From Antedon mediterranea (Eukaryota > Echinodermata > Crinoidea > Comatulida > Antedonidae): DNA of 64,000 nucleotides. The translations under genes were made by a program, and so were the position numbers. Below the pieces are notes generated by a model. That model did not search any database, had not been told where the DNA came from, and saw only the letters and a list, made by a program, of their open reading frames with translations. Positions 1 to 13,900 of the stretch are shown here, one piece after another; positions within the stretch are counted from its first letter, which is position 1, and each line of letters opens with the position of its first letter. Where the stretch lies: assembly GCF_964355755.1 (NCBI RefSeq), contig NC_092679.1, positions 6,756,001 through 6,820,000 of the forward strand, in the 5' to 3' direction.

Positions 1-1213
1 TTAGAAAGTCCAAATGGGAGGAATGCCTCGGGTTTAAACACACTCCACATTGAACACAACTTAAAAACATATCTGTGATATATTCGCATCTCTGTACAGT
101 AACATATTAAACACATGTCAAATTGACCAAAAAATAATTAAATTATATTTAGACTAGAATAGATGCCAATATTATATTCAATATTTCTGCAAGCTTTTTA
201 TAATACATCACTGTAAGATTGTTATAGACAGTTTTGGATAGAGTGTGGATTAGCTGTATATAGACTTTGTCCCAGATAATTCACTACTGTAAAAAATGTT
301 ATATGTTTATGCTTTAAGCTACAGCAAATTGAATATCGCAAATGCAATTTTTTCTTGCTCTACACAATATAAATTATACACTTACAAGGTGCAACGGAAG
401 ATTGTTGTATGTACATGTTTACTTATAAATTGTTTCAATATGTATTTTTCCCGATAGATTACAATGATAAAATATAAATTTGAAAAATTGCATTTTTCTA
501 TTAAATTAAATTTCAATAATACTCAGTTTAATAATAATTTATTATACACTGAATGAACCGTAATCAAAAAGCTGTTATATGCATTATGCTAGAAATATAT
601 TGACCAAATTTCAGGTAAATTTATTTCTGTATACGTAGGATGCAATATACTTTTTCATAGGTAATAATTATATGTATATTAATAAAATAAACCAAAATAC
701 CTTTCCATTTAGATTATTTTAAGCTAATTTTAGGCTGCAATAATATTATCACAAAAGTTGTTACCTTGTCTTATTCCAGGAAATATACTGGCTTTCAAAA
801 TACTATGGAGAGGGTTAAAAACCCAAAAATCCACTCTATGATTCTTATTGGCGCTTTTTCATACAGTAGGTTAGCAAGTGCGTGATTGCTAGCCAAAATT
901 AGGAAGTTAGATACATCTACTCTACTACAGTAGTATTGTACTACCGAAAATGTTTTTATTAGTTCTATGAGGTACATGGTAGTTCATTTTTGTTTTGTTT
1001 TTGTTTTGTTTTTGTTTGTTTCACCTCATATCTCCCAAAACCAGACTCCCTGACAACTGTAATCTTCCAAACAAATCAGAATTCTCAAAAGGTCCAACCT
1101 TTCTCCTATTTTAAATTGGAGTCTGAAAATCTGGAACTTTAGGCCAGCCTAACTGTGGCCTGTTTGGGCCATCTTAAGGGTGGCCTAAAGTTGACCGACT
1201 AGTATTAGTGCTA
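1..1213. other. AT-rich sequence downstream of BIRC6, no gene seen
   Basis: No convincing ORF or splice-bounded exon. 1,020-1,200 resembles, in pattern, the degenerate pogo-like repeat found better preserved at 4,426-4,601 (CCAGACTC..., GGCCAGCC..., CTGTTTGG motifs). Confidence 0.5.
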
Positions 1214-1219
1214 TTTATT
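1214..1219 (-). terminator. Candidate BIRC6 polyadenylation signal AATAAA
   Basis: TTTATT on the plus strand reads AATAAA on the gene strand, about 465 nt after the BIRC6 stop. Further AATAAA hexamers occur near 620 and 538, so the true 3' end cannot be fixed from sequence alone. Confidence 0.35.
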
Positions 1220-1682
1220 AAGTAACTTTTATCAGATTGTATAAATCATTTATAAATAATTGTACATGTAATCAATTATGCCTCTATTGTTCAGCTATAT
1301 TTAGACATGGGTCTCAAACAGACCTACAGTATACTAATATTTCTGTAACAACATTCATCAAAATAAAATCAGCAGTCAGTTCTCTAAATAGGCCTATACA
1401 ATCCAACATAGACACTGCTTAAATATACAGGTATTTAATAATTACACGGTTAACACAACACAACTGCTATGTATTGCAAATAAAACAAAACATTATGGAA
1501 TTCTGATTTCCCGCAAATATTTTCACACTAAATACAAACCCAGACACACTCCGATTTCACCCACCCACACACCTACCAACAAAAACACCCTTCCCCCTTC
1601 CACACACAATTTTCTACATAATACAGTTATATGCAGCAAGTAATGGGTTTGTTAACACTAAATAATATCACCTGTTTTACTG

Positions 1683-1997
1683 TTAAAAATCAACTTCATC
1701 AAAACCGAAAGGTGGCTCTTCGTCATTAACGAAGGCTTCCATCAAAACACTGGGAAATGAGTTCTCAACCGTTACATATGGTGACTCCACAATATCGTAA
1801 ATTGATTGGTCAAAGGTCATATGTTTTTCTTCTTCTGGTTCTTCTAATTTTGTTTCTTCTTCGATTTCTTTGGTGCTTTTTTCTTCTTGCTTGTTCACCG
1901 TCTGATCTGGTTTGGTTTTGTCCTCTTTTTCAAACTCTTCCAAGTTCTTTGGTGGTTTTAACTTCTTCAATTCTTCTCTTAGTTGAGCTGTATGTCT
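1683..1997 (-). CDS. BIRC6: BIRC6 coding exon 58 (stop codon)
   Basis: 315 nt, residues 4758-4861 plus TAA at 1,683-1,685. Begins [20 protein letters not shown], the first half identical to vertebrate [10 protein letters not shown], then a Lys/Glu-rich acidic tail ending FGFDEVDF that is longer than and unrelated to the vertebrate tail. Confidence 0.95.
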   Translation of the reverse strand, partial: RHTAQLREELKKLKPPKNLEEFEKEDKTKPDQTVNKQEEKSTKEIEEETKLEEPEEEKHMTFDQSIYDIVESPYVTVENSFPSVLMEAFVNDEEPPFGFDEVDF

Positions 1998-4900
1998 CTG
2001 TGAGTAATATACACAATATGTTTAAAACACTAGGTGTGAACAAGGCCTAAGACCTTCGCACTCCTCAAATAAATGAAGGGTCTTCACACTCTGTTATATA
2101 ACTGGTGCTTTTATTATAGATTAATGATACAACAAAATGTTTTTACCTTTATTGCTGTCAAGTGATGAGCCATGGTCTTTCCAACACGCTTGTTCTCACA
2201 ATATCTGGTAAGCAACGCCACCCACTCCTCACACTGCGCCATTACTTCTGCCCTCTTCAGGTAGAAGTGATTTTGTATTACCTAATCAAATAAATAAAAC
2301 CAAAGAAAACTATGTTAATTTAAAAGTCCAATGAATTTTATATTTGCTATCATTTTATACCTGCGACATCATTTCTTTTATACAGTTGAATGTCTATTTA
2401 AGAGACACCCAAGAAAGTTAGCAACATATCACGAGAAAGTGTTCCCTTAATAGGGATGCACTAACCTAAAGAAGGGTATCCTCCAGAGAAGAAGTGTCTC
2501 AAAGGAGGGGTGTTATAAAGTAGAGGTGTCTCAAAGGAGGGGTGTTACAAAGTAGAGGTGTCTCAAAGGAGGGGTGTTACAAAGTAGAGGTGTCTCAAAA
2601 GAGGGGTGTTACAAAGTAGAGGTGTCTCAAAAGAGGGGTGTTACAAAGTAGAGGTGTCTCAAAGGAGGGGTGTTACAAAGTAGAGGTGTCTCAAAGGAGG
2701 GGTGTTACAAAGTAGAGGTGTCTCAAAGGAGGGGTGTTACAAAGTAGAGGTGTCTCAAAGGAGGGGTGTTACAAAGTAGGTGTCTCAAAGGAGGGGTGTT
2801 ACAAAGTAGAGGTGTCTCAAAGGAGGGGTGTTACAAAGTAGAGGTGTCTCAAAGGAGGGGTGTTACAAAGTAGAGGTGTCTCAAAGGAGGGGTGTTACAA
2901 AGTAGAGGTGTCTCAAAGGAGGGGTGTTACAAAGTAGAGGTGTCTCAAAGGAGGGGTGTTACAAAGTAGAGGTGTCTCAAAGGAGGGGTGTTACAAAGTA
3001 GAGGTGTCTCAAAGGAGGGGTGTTACAAAGTAGAGGTGTCTCAAAGGAGGGGTGTTACAAAGTAGAGGTGTCTCAAAGGAGGGGTGTTACAAAGTAGAGG
3101 TGTCTCAAAGGAGGGGTGTTACAAAGTAGAGGTGTCTCAAAGGAGGGGTGTTACAAAGTAGAGGTGTCTCAAAGGAGGGGTGTTACAAAGTAGAGGTGTC
3201 TCAAAGGAGGGGTGTTACAAAGTAGGTGTCTCAAAGGAGTGGTTCTACGGTACTCAAAACAACTTACATTTTTAAAAACTAGTGGAGGATTACGGACCAT
3301 TTCCAGCATGGCCCATCTGACCGTTGCTTGCATGATGTTGGCATCGTAGTCGTGGGAACTCTGAGTACCTGCTGGCGTTCCTCTTGACCTCTCGTATCCA
3401 GGCTCATTAAAATATGGTTCAGAGACTAGAATAAGTGACTGTATGGAGACTAGCACCTGTAGGATAGAAAACCATATGGTTTTATTGGTTGGATTGAATA
3501 GATGGTAGGATGAGGTCACCCAGTATAGTTATTTTGCGCAATCAAATTATTTATTACTAGAGTATCTTGAATGTAATCAGCTATTTTCAAAATCTAAAAA
3601 AGTTGCATACCTGTAGAAAACTTGATGTGTTTGGATTCCATTTTTCCTCTGGCCTCCCATGCCATGTATTTAATATACTTAAACAAACCTGAAAACAACA
3701 AAAATGCCAACAAATTGTTAAAGAAAAGTCTCAGTTTTAGTACTGTACTGCTTTCTTTTTAAACCTCTGTTTACGCAATTATCTATTTAACAAGCTTGTT
3801 AGGGTTAATCACTGCCTACTAAATAGAAAATAAATAATTACTGTAGTAATTATTATTACTACAGTAATTACTACAATATCTACATAGAATCATTTTGAAA
3901 TGATCTACGGATGATTCTGGTTTCAGGAGAGTTATGTACAGTACAGTATATCAGATTTGTCTAACCGTTGTTCTTGGTGCTGTGATGCCTGTGGTTACTC
4001 TGTGCTTCCCCTCTCTTTAGCAAATGCAATTTACAACATTATTATAGGAGCCAAAATAATATGTTAAAATCAAAACTAGTAACATGATAATAGTTGACCT
4101 ACCTTTCCATCATTATATAGGTTAGGATTAAAACGTATACTATGTTGGCCAGTTGTCTCTAAATTAATTTGCATAGGCGAGGTTGGGTAGTCAGAAGGGA
4201 AGTAAACATCAAATTCAAAACATCCATTTGCATATGGTGTATCACCTGGACCTGTTATTAACACCTGTATCAAAAAAAGAGTAGCACATTTTTATTCCAA
4301 TTTATGTTTTGTTTCTTTTAACAACCATATATATGACCATAGAGGCAACCTCTAAAATATTATTTTATATATATGTATATTATTTTTCACCGTCATTAAG
4401 TTCCAATGAATATATATTTAAATTACAGTCGACTCTCACAATACTGGACTTTCTGAAAACAAGAAGTTCTCTCAATACCAGACTTTTTTCAAGGTTCAAA
4501 TTTATTTTTAACATTAAAAACACATTCTGAATACCAGACTTTCCAGAAAACCAGACATATTTGGCCAGCCCAAGGGTGTCCTGTATTTGGAGAGTTGACT
4601 GTTTCATTTTTTATTGCATGTTGGGGATATAAAGGTTAAAGTTACATCAAAGATTGAAATTCGATGATTATTAAATTATCCTTACCTTCATTAAGTCCAA
4701 TCTTTCTTCATCGCATCGTACAAAAACACTTGAGCTCGCAGATAACGGCAATGATGTTGAGATTGTTACTGCCTCCTGAGCTAATCTTCGAGCTCGTTTT
4801 GGGTTTTTCACGTTACCAGATAAGTTAATGCTGGAGGAGTAGTGATGTGGGATGTTGAACCGTGTTTTACCATTTTCATCTTCTGTTACCATTTGATAAG

Positions 4901-7900
4901 TGTCTAAAAAAAGAAAATATTACATTTTAATGATATAAGTGAGTAATAACACTATAGACCAATATATATTGGATTTAAAATAGTAATATTAAAATGCCTA
5001 TTTTATTATGCCAATTGTGTAACTCCTTGTAATATTGCACCATTACATTAATATAATTTGAGCAATTATTCTGTACATGTTTAAATATCATAATATATAT
5101 TTTTATTTACTAACTGTAATGTATCAGTACAGAATTTCTCCTAACTAATAAATTTAATTCATATTACTTTGAACATACCAAATTGAAGTTTCTTGATGAT
5201 TGCACAATACCTCTCCTCCGGGGTAGATGCTAGTAGCGGTGGTATTGAGGTTGATGTATTTGCACTATCTGTATTATCTAAAAAAGAATATACACAAATA
5301 AATATAACTGTTAATTAATATGAAAATAAATGTACAGTAGCAATGCAGTTTTGGGTGTCACAGTATCACAATTAGGAAATAGAAAAACATACAGATTATA
5401 AAGAGCTCCACTCTTCCATTTCACACTCTGCATTTTGACAACTAATGAACTATTAATATGAATATCTGTATATATTACCTGATGTTCTGTATTTCTTTGT
5501 AGCTTTCCTTACAATCTCTACAGTGTTTTGGATGTCAGGAACCAGTAATGTCAATCCCTCTGTCTCGGGATCGTCACTATTAGCTGCAAAATCTTTGATA
5601 TTCTTCCGAGGAACTTTACTATCTTTATTCAGTCTACAAATAAAAATAGTCAACAATATCTGTTTCCAATACATAGACGTAGGTCTACTCTTAAGGATAT
5701 TTATGGTAAAACATACGACATGCTCCTGCTGTAGTTCACATTATACTTGTAGCACTTTAGATGTTATTTGTTAAAATGTTTGACAACTCTTCCAACAACC
5801 ACACTCATTTAAAACCAAACCTTTTCAATGTTTCAGAGGGCTTAAATTTAATAATAATAATTAACTTGGAAAACTAGATATTCTACAAAAGTGGCTCTGG
5901 TGGTTGTCTTGCTTGCTTACCCAGGGTCTTTAGTTCAAATCCTGTTAATTTCCAGGATTTCTACTTCCACACTACATGAGCTTCCCATCCTGTAATTGGC
6001 AAGTCATTTATTTACTTTAAAAAAAAAACAACAAAAAACAGGAATTTCCCCCAGAACATGATGTTCAGTTTTGGGATAGCCAAATGCAAAAGCTAGGCTA
6101 CAAAATACTTACTGCAATTTGGAAGTATAGGTATCAACACAGCCTTTGAGGCTCTCCAGCAGGCTTGTGATACATGTTGTGGTAGTGGGTACTTCATCAT
6201 CTTGGTCTGGTAACGGTAGAAGCAACTCTACCATATTTGGACATGAAGAAAACGCTCTTAACAGCTCTAATACTGCACAATATAAGGGTATATGCCTGGC
6301 CATATCTAAAACTGTGAATCAAAGATGATTATATTTACTAATAATAAATATAGTTTATTTTATTCTATCAAGTAACATTAAAATAGTTTAGACACTGCTA
6401 TAGTTAACACAATAATAAATCGGTGCATAGCTATGTGGAGCTTCGTGAAAACAAAACATTGGCATTTAAATCGGACTGAAACCGTGCAGGAACATGTGTA
6501 AAACACCCTTTAGGCCTACACAACAATCTAGACACCTGCCTACATTTAGGAATTGACTTAACTAAAAAACAAAAGACGATTCCATTTTTTCTGAAGTTTT
6601 GATTTAGTGAATAGTGAATTTGATCAACTCTTTATCCAAGAATATAGTGGTCTATTCTTATAAACGTCTTATACAAAAAATGAAACATTCAATAGAAGAA
6701 ATTGGATCTTACCGGAATCGTTTCTTAAATATGAAGAGATGGCGGGTAAAAGACATGAGTGACTCAGAAGCTTAACAAACATTGGTGGAAAGACTGCCGA
6801 TAATTGGTCCTCGGTCATACCTTCACAAGCGCCCTCTTTTGATTCCAATTGCCCACTGGGGTTAATGAAAGCAGACAGTACCTGTAAAGTAACATAATAA
6901 TTTTAAAATTAAAAATGAATTTAAACATATTTTGACAATCTTGATTATAACTCTCAAATATTTGTCATGTGAAAGTTTTAGCAACACTGGGATAACAACA
7001 CTGTACTTAAAGTACAAAGCAATGTGGATTGAAGACACAGGCTTTAATATAATATTGCACTGTTTTGAAGATATCTAGATTCTCTGACTCAAGATAATGA
7101 TGATTAAGATAATGATGATTAAGATAATGGTGATTAAGATAGTTATGATCAAGATAATGATGATCAAGATAATGATGATCAAGATAATGATGATCAAGAT
7201 AATGATGATTAAGATAATGGTGATTAAGATCATGGTGATTAAGATAATGATGATCAAGATAATGATGATCAAGATAATGATGATCAAGATAATGATAATC
7301 AAGATAATGATGATTAAGATAATGATGATTAAGATAATAATGATCAAGATAATGATGATTAAGATAATGGTGATTAAGATAATGGAGTTTTAAGATAATT
7401 ATAATAAATGATTGATCACCTGTAGTAGGCATGTCACATGCTCCTCTTCTACCTTTTGTTTATTAAGTGCCTGCTCAACGTCCCATCCAGAGGTTGTTGA
7501 ACCTGTTCCAAATCCTGTACCCTTAGCCCAGTAATTCTGACTCTTTTCATTCTCAGAACCGGCTGCATTTCCGACTCCATTGACGCTACTTGATGCCTAT
7601 AACAAAACAAAAAACATGAACAAAATGCCTCAAATCCTATTTAGCAAACTAAAGCTCTGTCTACACTATCAAATTTTATGTGACAAAAAATGTGATGTGC
7701 CCATATATAGACACGAAATGTCGTATCACTACCATATTTGGGCACATCACACTTTTTTGATAGTGTAGACAGGTTTCAATAAACTCTGATCAATTTTGCT
7801 GAATATTTTAATCATGGCAAACTCTGAAAATAAATTTAAATTGTACCTCAGATGTTGCCACTGGGGGCGTGACCCTTGGAGCATAATGACTTAATATCGA

Positions 7901-10900
7901 CATACAAGCTAATACAAGATGTAGTGCTCCAATGTCAAGGGTCATACGACGTAGTAGGACTCCATCATCTGTGGTCAAAGGTGAGCCATGAAGCAGAGTA
8001 ATTAAGATCGAGAACGGAAGTGTGGGTAAGCAAGACGCCTGAGGCGATGATAATATATGACCTAAAAAAATAACAAATTATTTAAACACAATTTTTTTTA
8101 TATTTATTATTAACGATTTGATTACAATTAAGAAATAATTAAAAATATTGTAAGAATATTTAATAAACATAATAAAAAAAATCCATAATATGCATGTTCT
8201 TTTCATGAATATATACACAGTTAAATATTTTTAAATTTTTCTTATACTAGGTTTTTCTGTACATACCGCCTTCCCCGTCATCTGTAACTCCTAGTATGAG
8301 CCTAAGCAGGAACTGAGCCTTCTTGTGTTCTTTTAACAAGACCTCAGCATAACCTGGCAGCCTGAGGAACAGTCCAAATGCTGCTAGGGAATGGGCTGGA
8401 ATGGCAATGTTATGGCCTAGGTGTGTAGTCGTCGATGACAATGGTAGCGAGTTGTTTGTTGTACTGCCTCCTTGATTTGTTTCCTCCATGTACTGAAACT
8501 GTAGAGGGTGGTACTACAATAACATTTTGAAATTAGAAAGTAATATATAGAATATTGAATAAAACTTGCTAAGCTATCATGGGTGTAATGCTCTGTCTAC
8601 ACTATCAGATAGTTTGACAAAAAAGTGTGATGTGTCCAAATATGGTAGTGATATGCTCAAATATGGTCGTGATATCAACATCATCATGTCCATATATGGG
8701 CAGATCAGATTTTTCTGTCGCATACAGTTTGATAGTGTAGATAGATCTATTATTTACGACAAAAGTAATATATGCCCGGATCTACCCTTTAAACCAAATT
8801 TTATTGTTTAAAAAATAATTTACCCAATTTTCTTCAATTCCAGATTCCATTCCTCCTCCCATTTCTGATGGCAACCATTCACCTTTGATTTGATCATCTG
8901 CATTCTTCTCAATGACTGAGCTGCTAGTGGCTATTTCAGGGCGTGGTGTTTCAGAGTATAACATGGGAAGATGTTCAGCGATGAGGGCTAGACCATTCAT
9001 GCTGGCAAAGACATGAAGGAAAGATGGAAGAGCAGGTGTGTCTAAGAGGACAGCATCTGGAATAGCATCATTCAAATCATCTGGTGATTTGTTGTTGTCT
9101 GATGAAGAATCTGCAAAAAAAGATTATTAAAATGATTGTCCAGTTAATCAGAAACATTTATAAATCCTATTTATTTATAGAAACATATATTTTGTATGTA
9201 ATTGATATCAGTATAATTATGAAAATACTGTATATAGAACGCTAAAAATCGGAACCTACCGTCAACACTGTTCATCTTAGCACTATGTGTTGCGATTAAT
9301 TTTCCTGTAAGTTTCATTGTAAAATGCAGATGAGAGAACCCAGCATCTAAGCCTCTCTGCTTTAACAACACCATCAACTGGCCTAGGGTTAGCTTAGATG
9401 GTAAGGCCTGGTTTGGAAACATTGAATGATGCAACGAAAGTGTCAGAATGCTCATTGAATCCCGGTTTAGACCAAGACGTCCTCTTCTTGTTGGCGGCCT
9501 AGGAAAAGCAGAGCTGCTATCCTTGCCATCTGACTCAGAATCTAAAATAAAATTGATTGAAATTAAAAATACAGCCAATAAAAATAAAATGTGTCATATC
9601 AAGAGATAATATGCAATAACCATACAACATAAAGTATTACTAACTATACAGTATAGTCATCTGCCGTTTTCCGCCAATGGTACAATTTTGTCTGATTGTT
9701 TTGAAAAACATCCAGAAATTGCATACATTCTCCATTTATCACACTTAGAAAGTGTCTGGTAAATTCATTTTTTAAATATAGCTGCTGATGCCCAAATAAT
9801 AGGGTTGTGTCCATATATGGACATGATGACGTCATATCACTACCATATTTGTGCATTTTTTTGTCACATAAAATTTGATAGTGTAGACAGAGATTTAGAT
9901 TTGTTTAAATAGTGCTCTCTATGTTTGGATGTATTTTTAGAGTATATATACACATTGTACCTTCTGTTGGTTGGCTTATATAAAAAAAAGTTCATAGTAG
10001 AATGCCTATTAAGGAACATCATCAAGATGTGTCCCTCAAATAGAGGTTGACTGTAGTGTTAAAACATATTTCCCTGTTCATTTGTCAGAGAAGGCATGTC
10101 TTGATGGAGATGTTCTACTGTATTATTAAATCAAGTATCAATCAACTATTTCTTACTATATTTATCAGTTGCTTTGTTCTTTATCCCTGCATCACTAGCT
10201 TTAGCAGCTATTTTCTTTAGTTTGCTTTTGGCAAGGTCTGCTATCAGCGATGGAAACAGCACCTTGTCTGTAGAGGTAGGTAGCTTCTCAGTTTTACTGT
10301 CAAGAATTTTTGACGTCAGTGATGGAGTATCTATAATTAACAAGAAATTATAATAGTAAAGAGCACAGTTAATTGGTTAAATGGTTGCCAACACTAGTAT
10401 GACAAATAACTAGCGCTGTTCTACTGTGAAAACTGAGTGGAGTTTGAATGCTAGAGCACTTGTATATAATGTAAAAGATCTGTATTTGAATAAACTACTA
10501 TTAAGGGGACACATTTAAGGCATAACTCAGTGTCCTCTTAATGCATTGAATCTTTAAGGCATATATTCCCCATGTTTAAACGGGTGGTTGCCTAGTGCTT
10601 TGACCATGTATTTCGTATTTGTTTTGTTGTCTATTGAACAGAGGTGTTGAATACTTGTTTCCCTTTTTCAAACTCACCTGACACTTGTGATAAGACCTTG
10701 CTAATTGAATCCATCAGGTCAACTTCAATAGTTCTAAATTTATGACCAGCTCCAAAGCTCGGATGTTGGAGACCAGTTGGTGTGGAACCAGATGCTTTGT
10801 ACAGATGTCTTGTTGACTTCAAATGAACTAGAATCTTCTCATCCTCCAACATTAACTGCAGTATAAGTCTTCTAGTAAAACCAGTAATAAGATTTGTGCC

Positions 10901-13900
10901 GTTTGAATCATTCTTACTACAAATAACATCACAAATGACCTCTGCCAGCTTTCTCTGGTTCTCAGAGTGGAAAGCAATTGTTTTACTGAGGAATGAGATG
11001 GTAGCATTCTCAATTGCTGATCGTTGCTGAGAGGTGAGAACTGTTGACTTCTTCCGGTTGGATGGCAGTGTCTGAGTTTGATATTCATTTGAGGAGTTGT
11101 TGCACAAGAGGTTTAGCAATGCCTTCCAGAAGATTCTTCCTTCGGATCCCCCAAGCCACTCTTTCATAGATGGTTCTTGTGAAACTTCTCCAAAGAAATT
11201 CAAAACCGGAGCTACAAGATCAGCAGTTAACGACACATAATCAGAAGAAACAGAGTCTGTACGATGCTTAAGTCTGGTTCCTCGTGGAGACTTAGCTGGT
11301 CTAGGAGATGGACTAGAGGAATCCGATTGACTTCTTAGGATTTCATATTCACAAAATTCAACAAGAGCCTGTGTAAGAATTGCCAGAAAACCAGATGTGA
11401 TCAATTGTTGGGAAGCAGACGGAGACCTGCAGGCTATTGACAAGGTTGTCAGGTGATCTTCATTGAGAATCACAAGACCTAGATCTTCAATTGTGATTGG
11501 TTGGTGTCTTGGAAGTTGTTCATCATCTGTTCCTGCTCCCTTTTCTGCACCCTTACTGTCATCTGGAATATAAACAATGTTTTCGTATTAAATAAAAATA
11601 TCCAATGATGATAAGCTACTGTAAAAGTAGACATTACAGAAAATGTAATTAATTGGGTTGTTGATTAGAGGAAATATTGCAATAACCCACCTGTTAAATG
11701 TGAAACCATTTCTAAGCTTGTATCATGGACAACACCCATCCATTCCATCATAGATGTAAAGAAGGAAGGTTGTACGTAACACATAGAGCATAACACATAG
11801 TCTGCTGACTTCTTTAGAGCACAGGTGCTGGGTAGAACCATTGACCATTCATAAATTGAGCTTAAAAACAAGACAAAGAGAGACACCAATAAAGACTGGT
11901 TTATGTAATTAATTATCTTTATTACAACACTTTTTTTTAATTTTATTTTATTTCAAATGTAAGTAACCTACTGTATATCACGCTTTTAAACTAAAGTGGC
12001 ACAAGGTCAGGACTGAACCCTGGACACTTACTTAATACGGTATGTAAAATGTACAAAAAACGATAGCACAACAAAAAATGTTTACATTACAATAAAAAAA
12101 GTTGGTAAAAATTTATTAGGAATGGAAGGCAAGCTTGTTAACAACCAAGCACAGCACCCTGTCCATTTCCTAACTCTATGCCGTGGTCAAAGAATATCAC
12201 ATACCTGAATAATTCCTGTGTCAATAGAGATCTAAGGTCATATGGCACAGGAAGTTCAAAGCTACTCCAAATGATAGTTGCAACACAGTGTATGTGAGCA
12301 GGAGAGGGTGCTAAAAGGCCAACCTCCAGTGGTGAGAGAGTGTGTGGAGCTCGTTGATATGTGCTATGCTTGTGAAGCGCCACCCGTGCTGTATCCCCTA
12401 GCCACTCCAGCAAGGCCTGTACTCTGTAGAAAAAAAAATGAAAATGAGTTACTAGACACAGTCAATGACGAAGAATGTTTTTTAAACACACAAATGGTCT
12501 CGTTGGGGGACTAAAGCTCTGTCTACAAAAAAAATGTGATGTTCCAATATATGGACATGATGATGTCATATCACTACCATATTTGGGCACATCACACATT
12601 TTTTGTCAAACTAATTTGATAGTGTAGACAGAGCTTTAGGAAGTCTAAATGTTAATATGTTTATAAACAATGCTATTATAAATCAACCTTTCTTTTGTTC
12701 CTTGGTCTTGTGTCATACCAAGTTGGTAGATAATTTCAACAGTTGATTCTGAAGAGTTCCCATGCCCTCTTCCCAACAGTGATGGAGTTTGACCATCTAA
12801 AATTACAAAAAAATTGTTGTTAAATATAATGTTCAATAAGGGGACACCCTGGGGACCCAACATAGTGTCACCTTAATGGCGTGTCTCCTGAATAGGCGTT
12901 TTACTATAGTATGAAAATATAAATTGCATTTTTGGGAAAGTCAACCCTCAACAGCGGTTCTCCTGAATAGGGGTATCCCAGAGGAGGGTTCTAATTTAAC
13001 TGGCATTTATCATGGTATTACAACTTCTAAAAGCTGTCAAACACTGTATATGGAATATTTTCTACAAAAAATTGAAGGGCATTGACAACATTAAAAACTT
13101 ACCATCATCAGTCAAGTAAAGATTTCTCAATAAAATATCAAACAACGACAAGCCCAGCTCAGTTGAATGTAATCCAATTTTCAACAGTACAACCTCGATG
13201 TTAGCAGCACGGATAAGGGAGTGACGAGACAAGAGGAGGGCAGTGCAGGTGGTCAGTAGATGTGGAGTGGACGTTGATGCAGCGGCGGACATCATAGGTT
13301 CCAGCGAGGGTGAGTAGGTAAGACAATGGTGGAGTAAGCGTAGCCAACCAACACTGCCAATAAAATAATATAACCTTCTAAAACACATTCTATTGTATTA
13401 TCATAGTATTGTTGGTTTTAATGTTTAACTGGAAATGTAATACTCATTTAAAGTGTAACAGTAAAAAGTATATAATATAAACACAGGCGAAGAACATTAA
13501 TTCTAAACCACCTTGTGATATACTGAAAATGTATTAATTAATTTGAAATGATAAGATGAGGAAATCTGTGAGAATGAGAAAAAGTCATCCCAATCGAGAT
13601 TCGAACCCAGGACCTTCTGCTTGATATGCAGATGTCCTAACCATTAGACCACTGGGGCTTTCATGGTATTGTTCAAACGCGATTGGATAGCAACTCTTTA
13701 ACGTTCTTGGCGTGGTACTGCGGAACAGCACCAGTCCCTCAATTGTACGCACATGCACCAGAAGTAAAATTGATACGCCCTCATCTTTCAGTATTTCATT
13801 CACAAAGCGGGATCTCCGAAGAGATACTTTTATATATATAAAATACAGTATATTATATTGATCATTAAAATATTGCAATGTCTGCTAAAAAAGATTGTTT

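Noticed and set aside
2490-3240. Regular 32-bp repeats resembling a CRISPR array
   Set aside because: Units are head-to-tail with no spacers, inside an intron of an animal gene; it is a minisatellite.
7007-7432. 141-codon ORF rich in His-His-Tyr-Leu and overlapping Ile-rich and Met-Ile-Lys ORFs
   Set aside because: Artefact of the 15-bp AAGATAATGATGATT microsatellite, whose unit length is a multiple of three.
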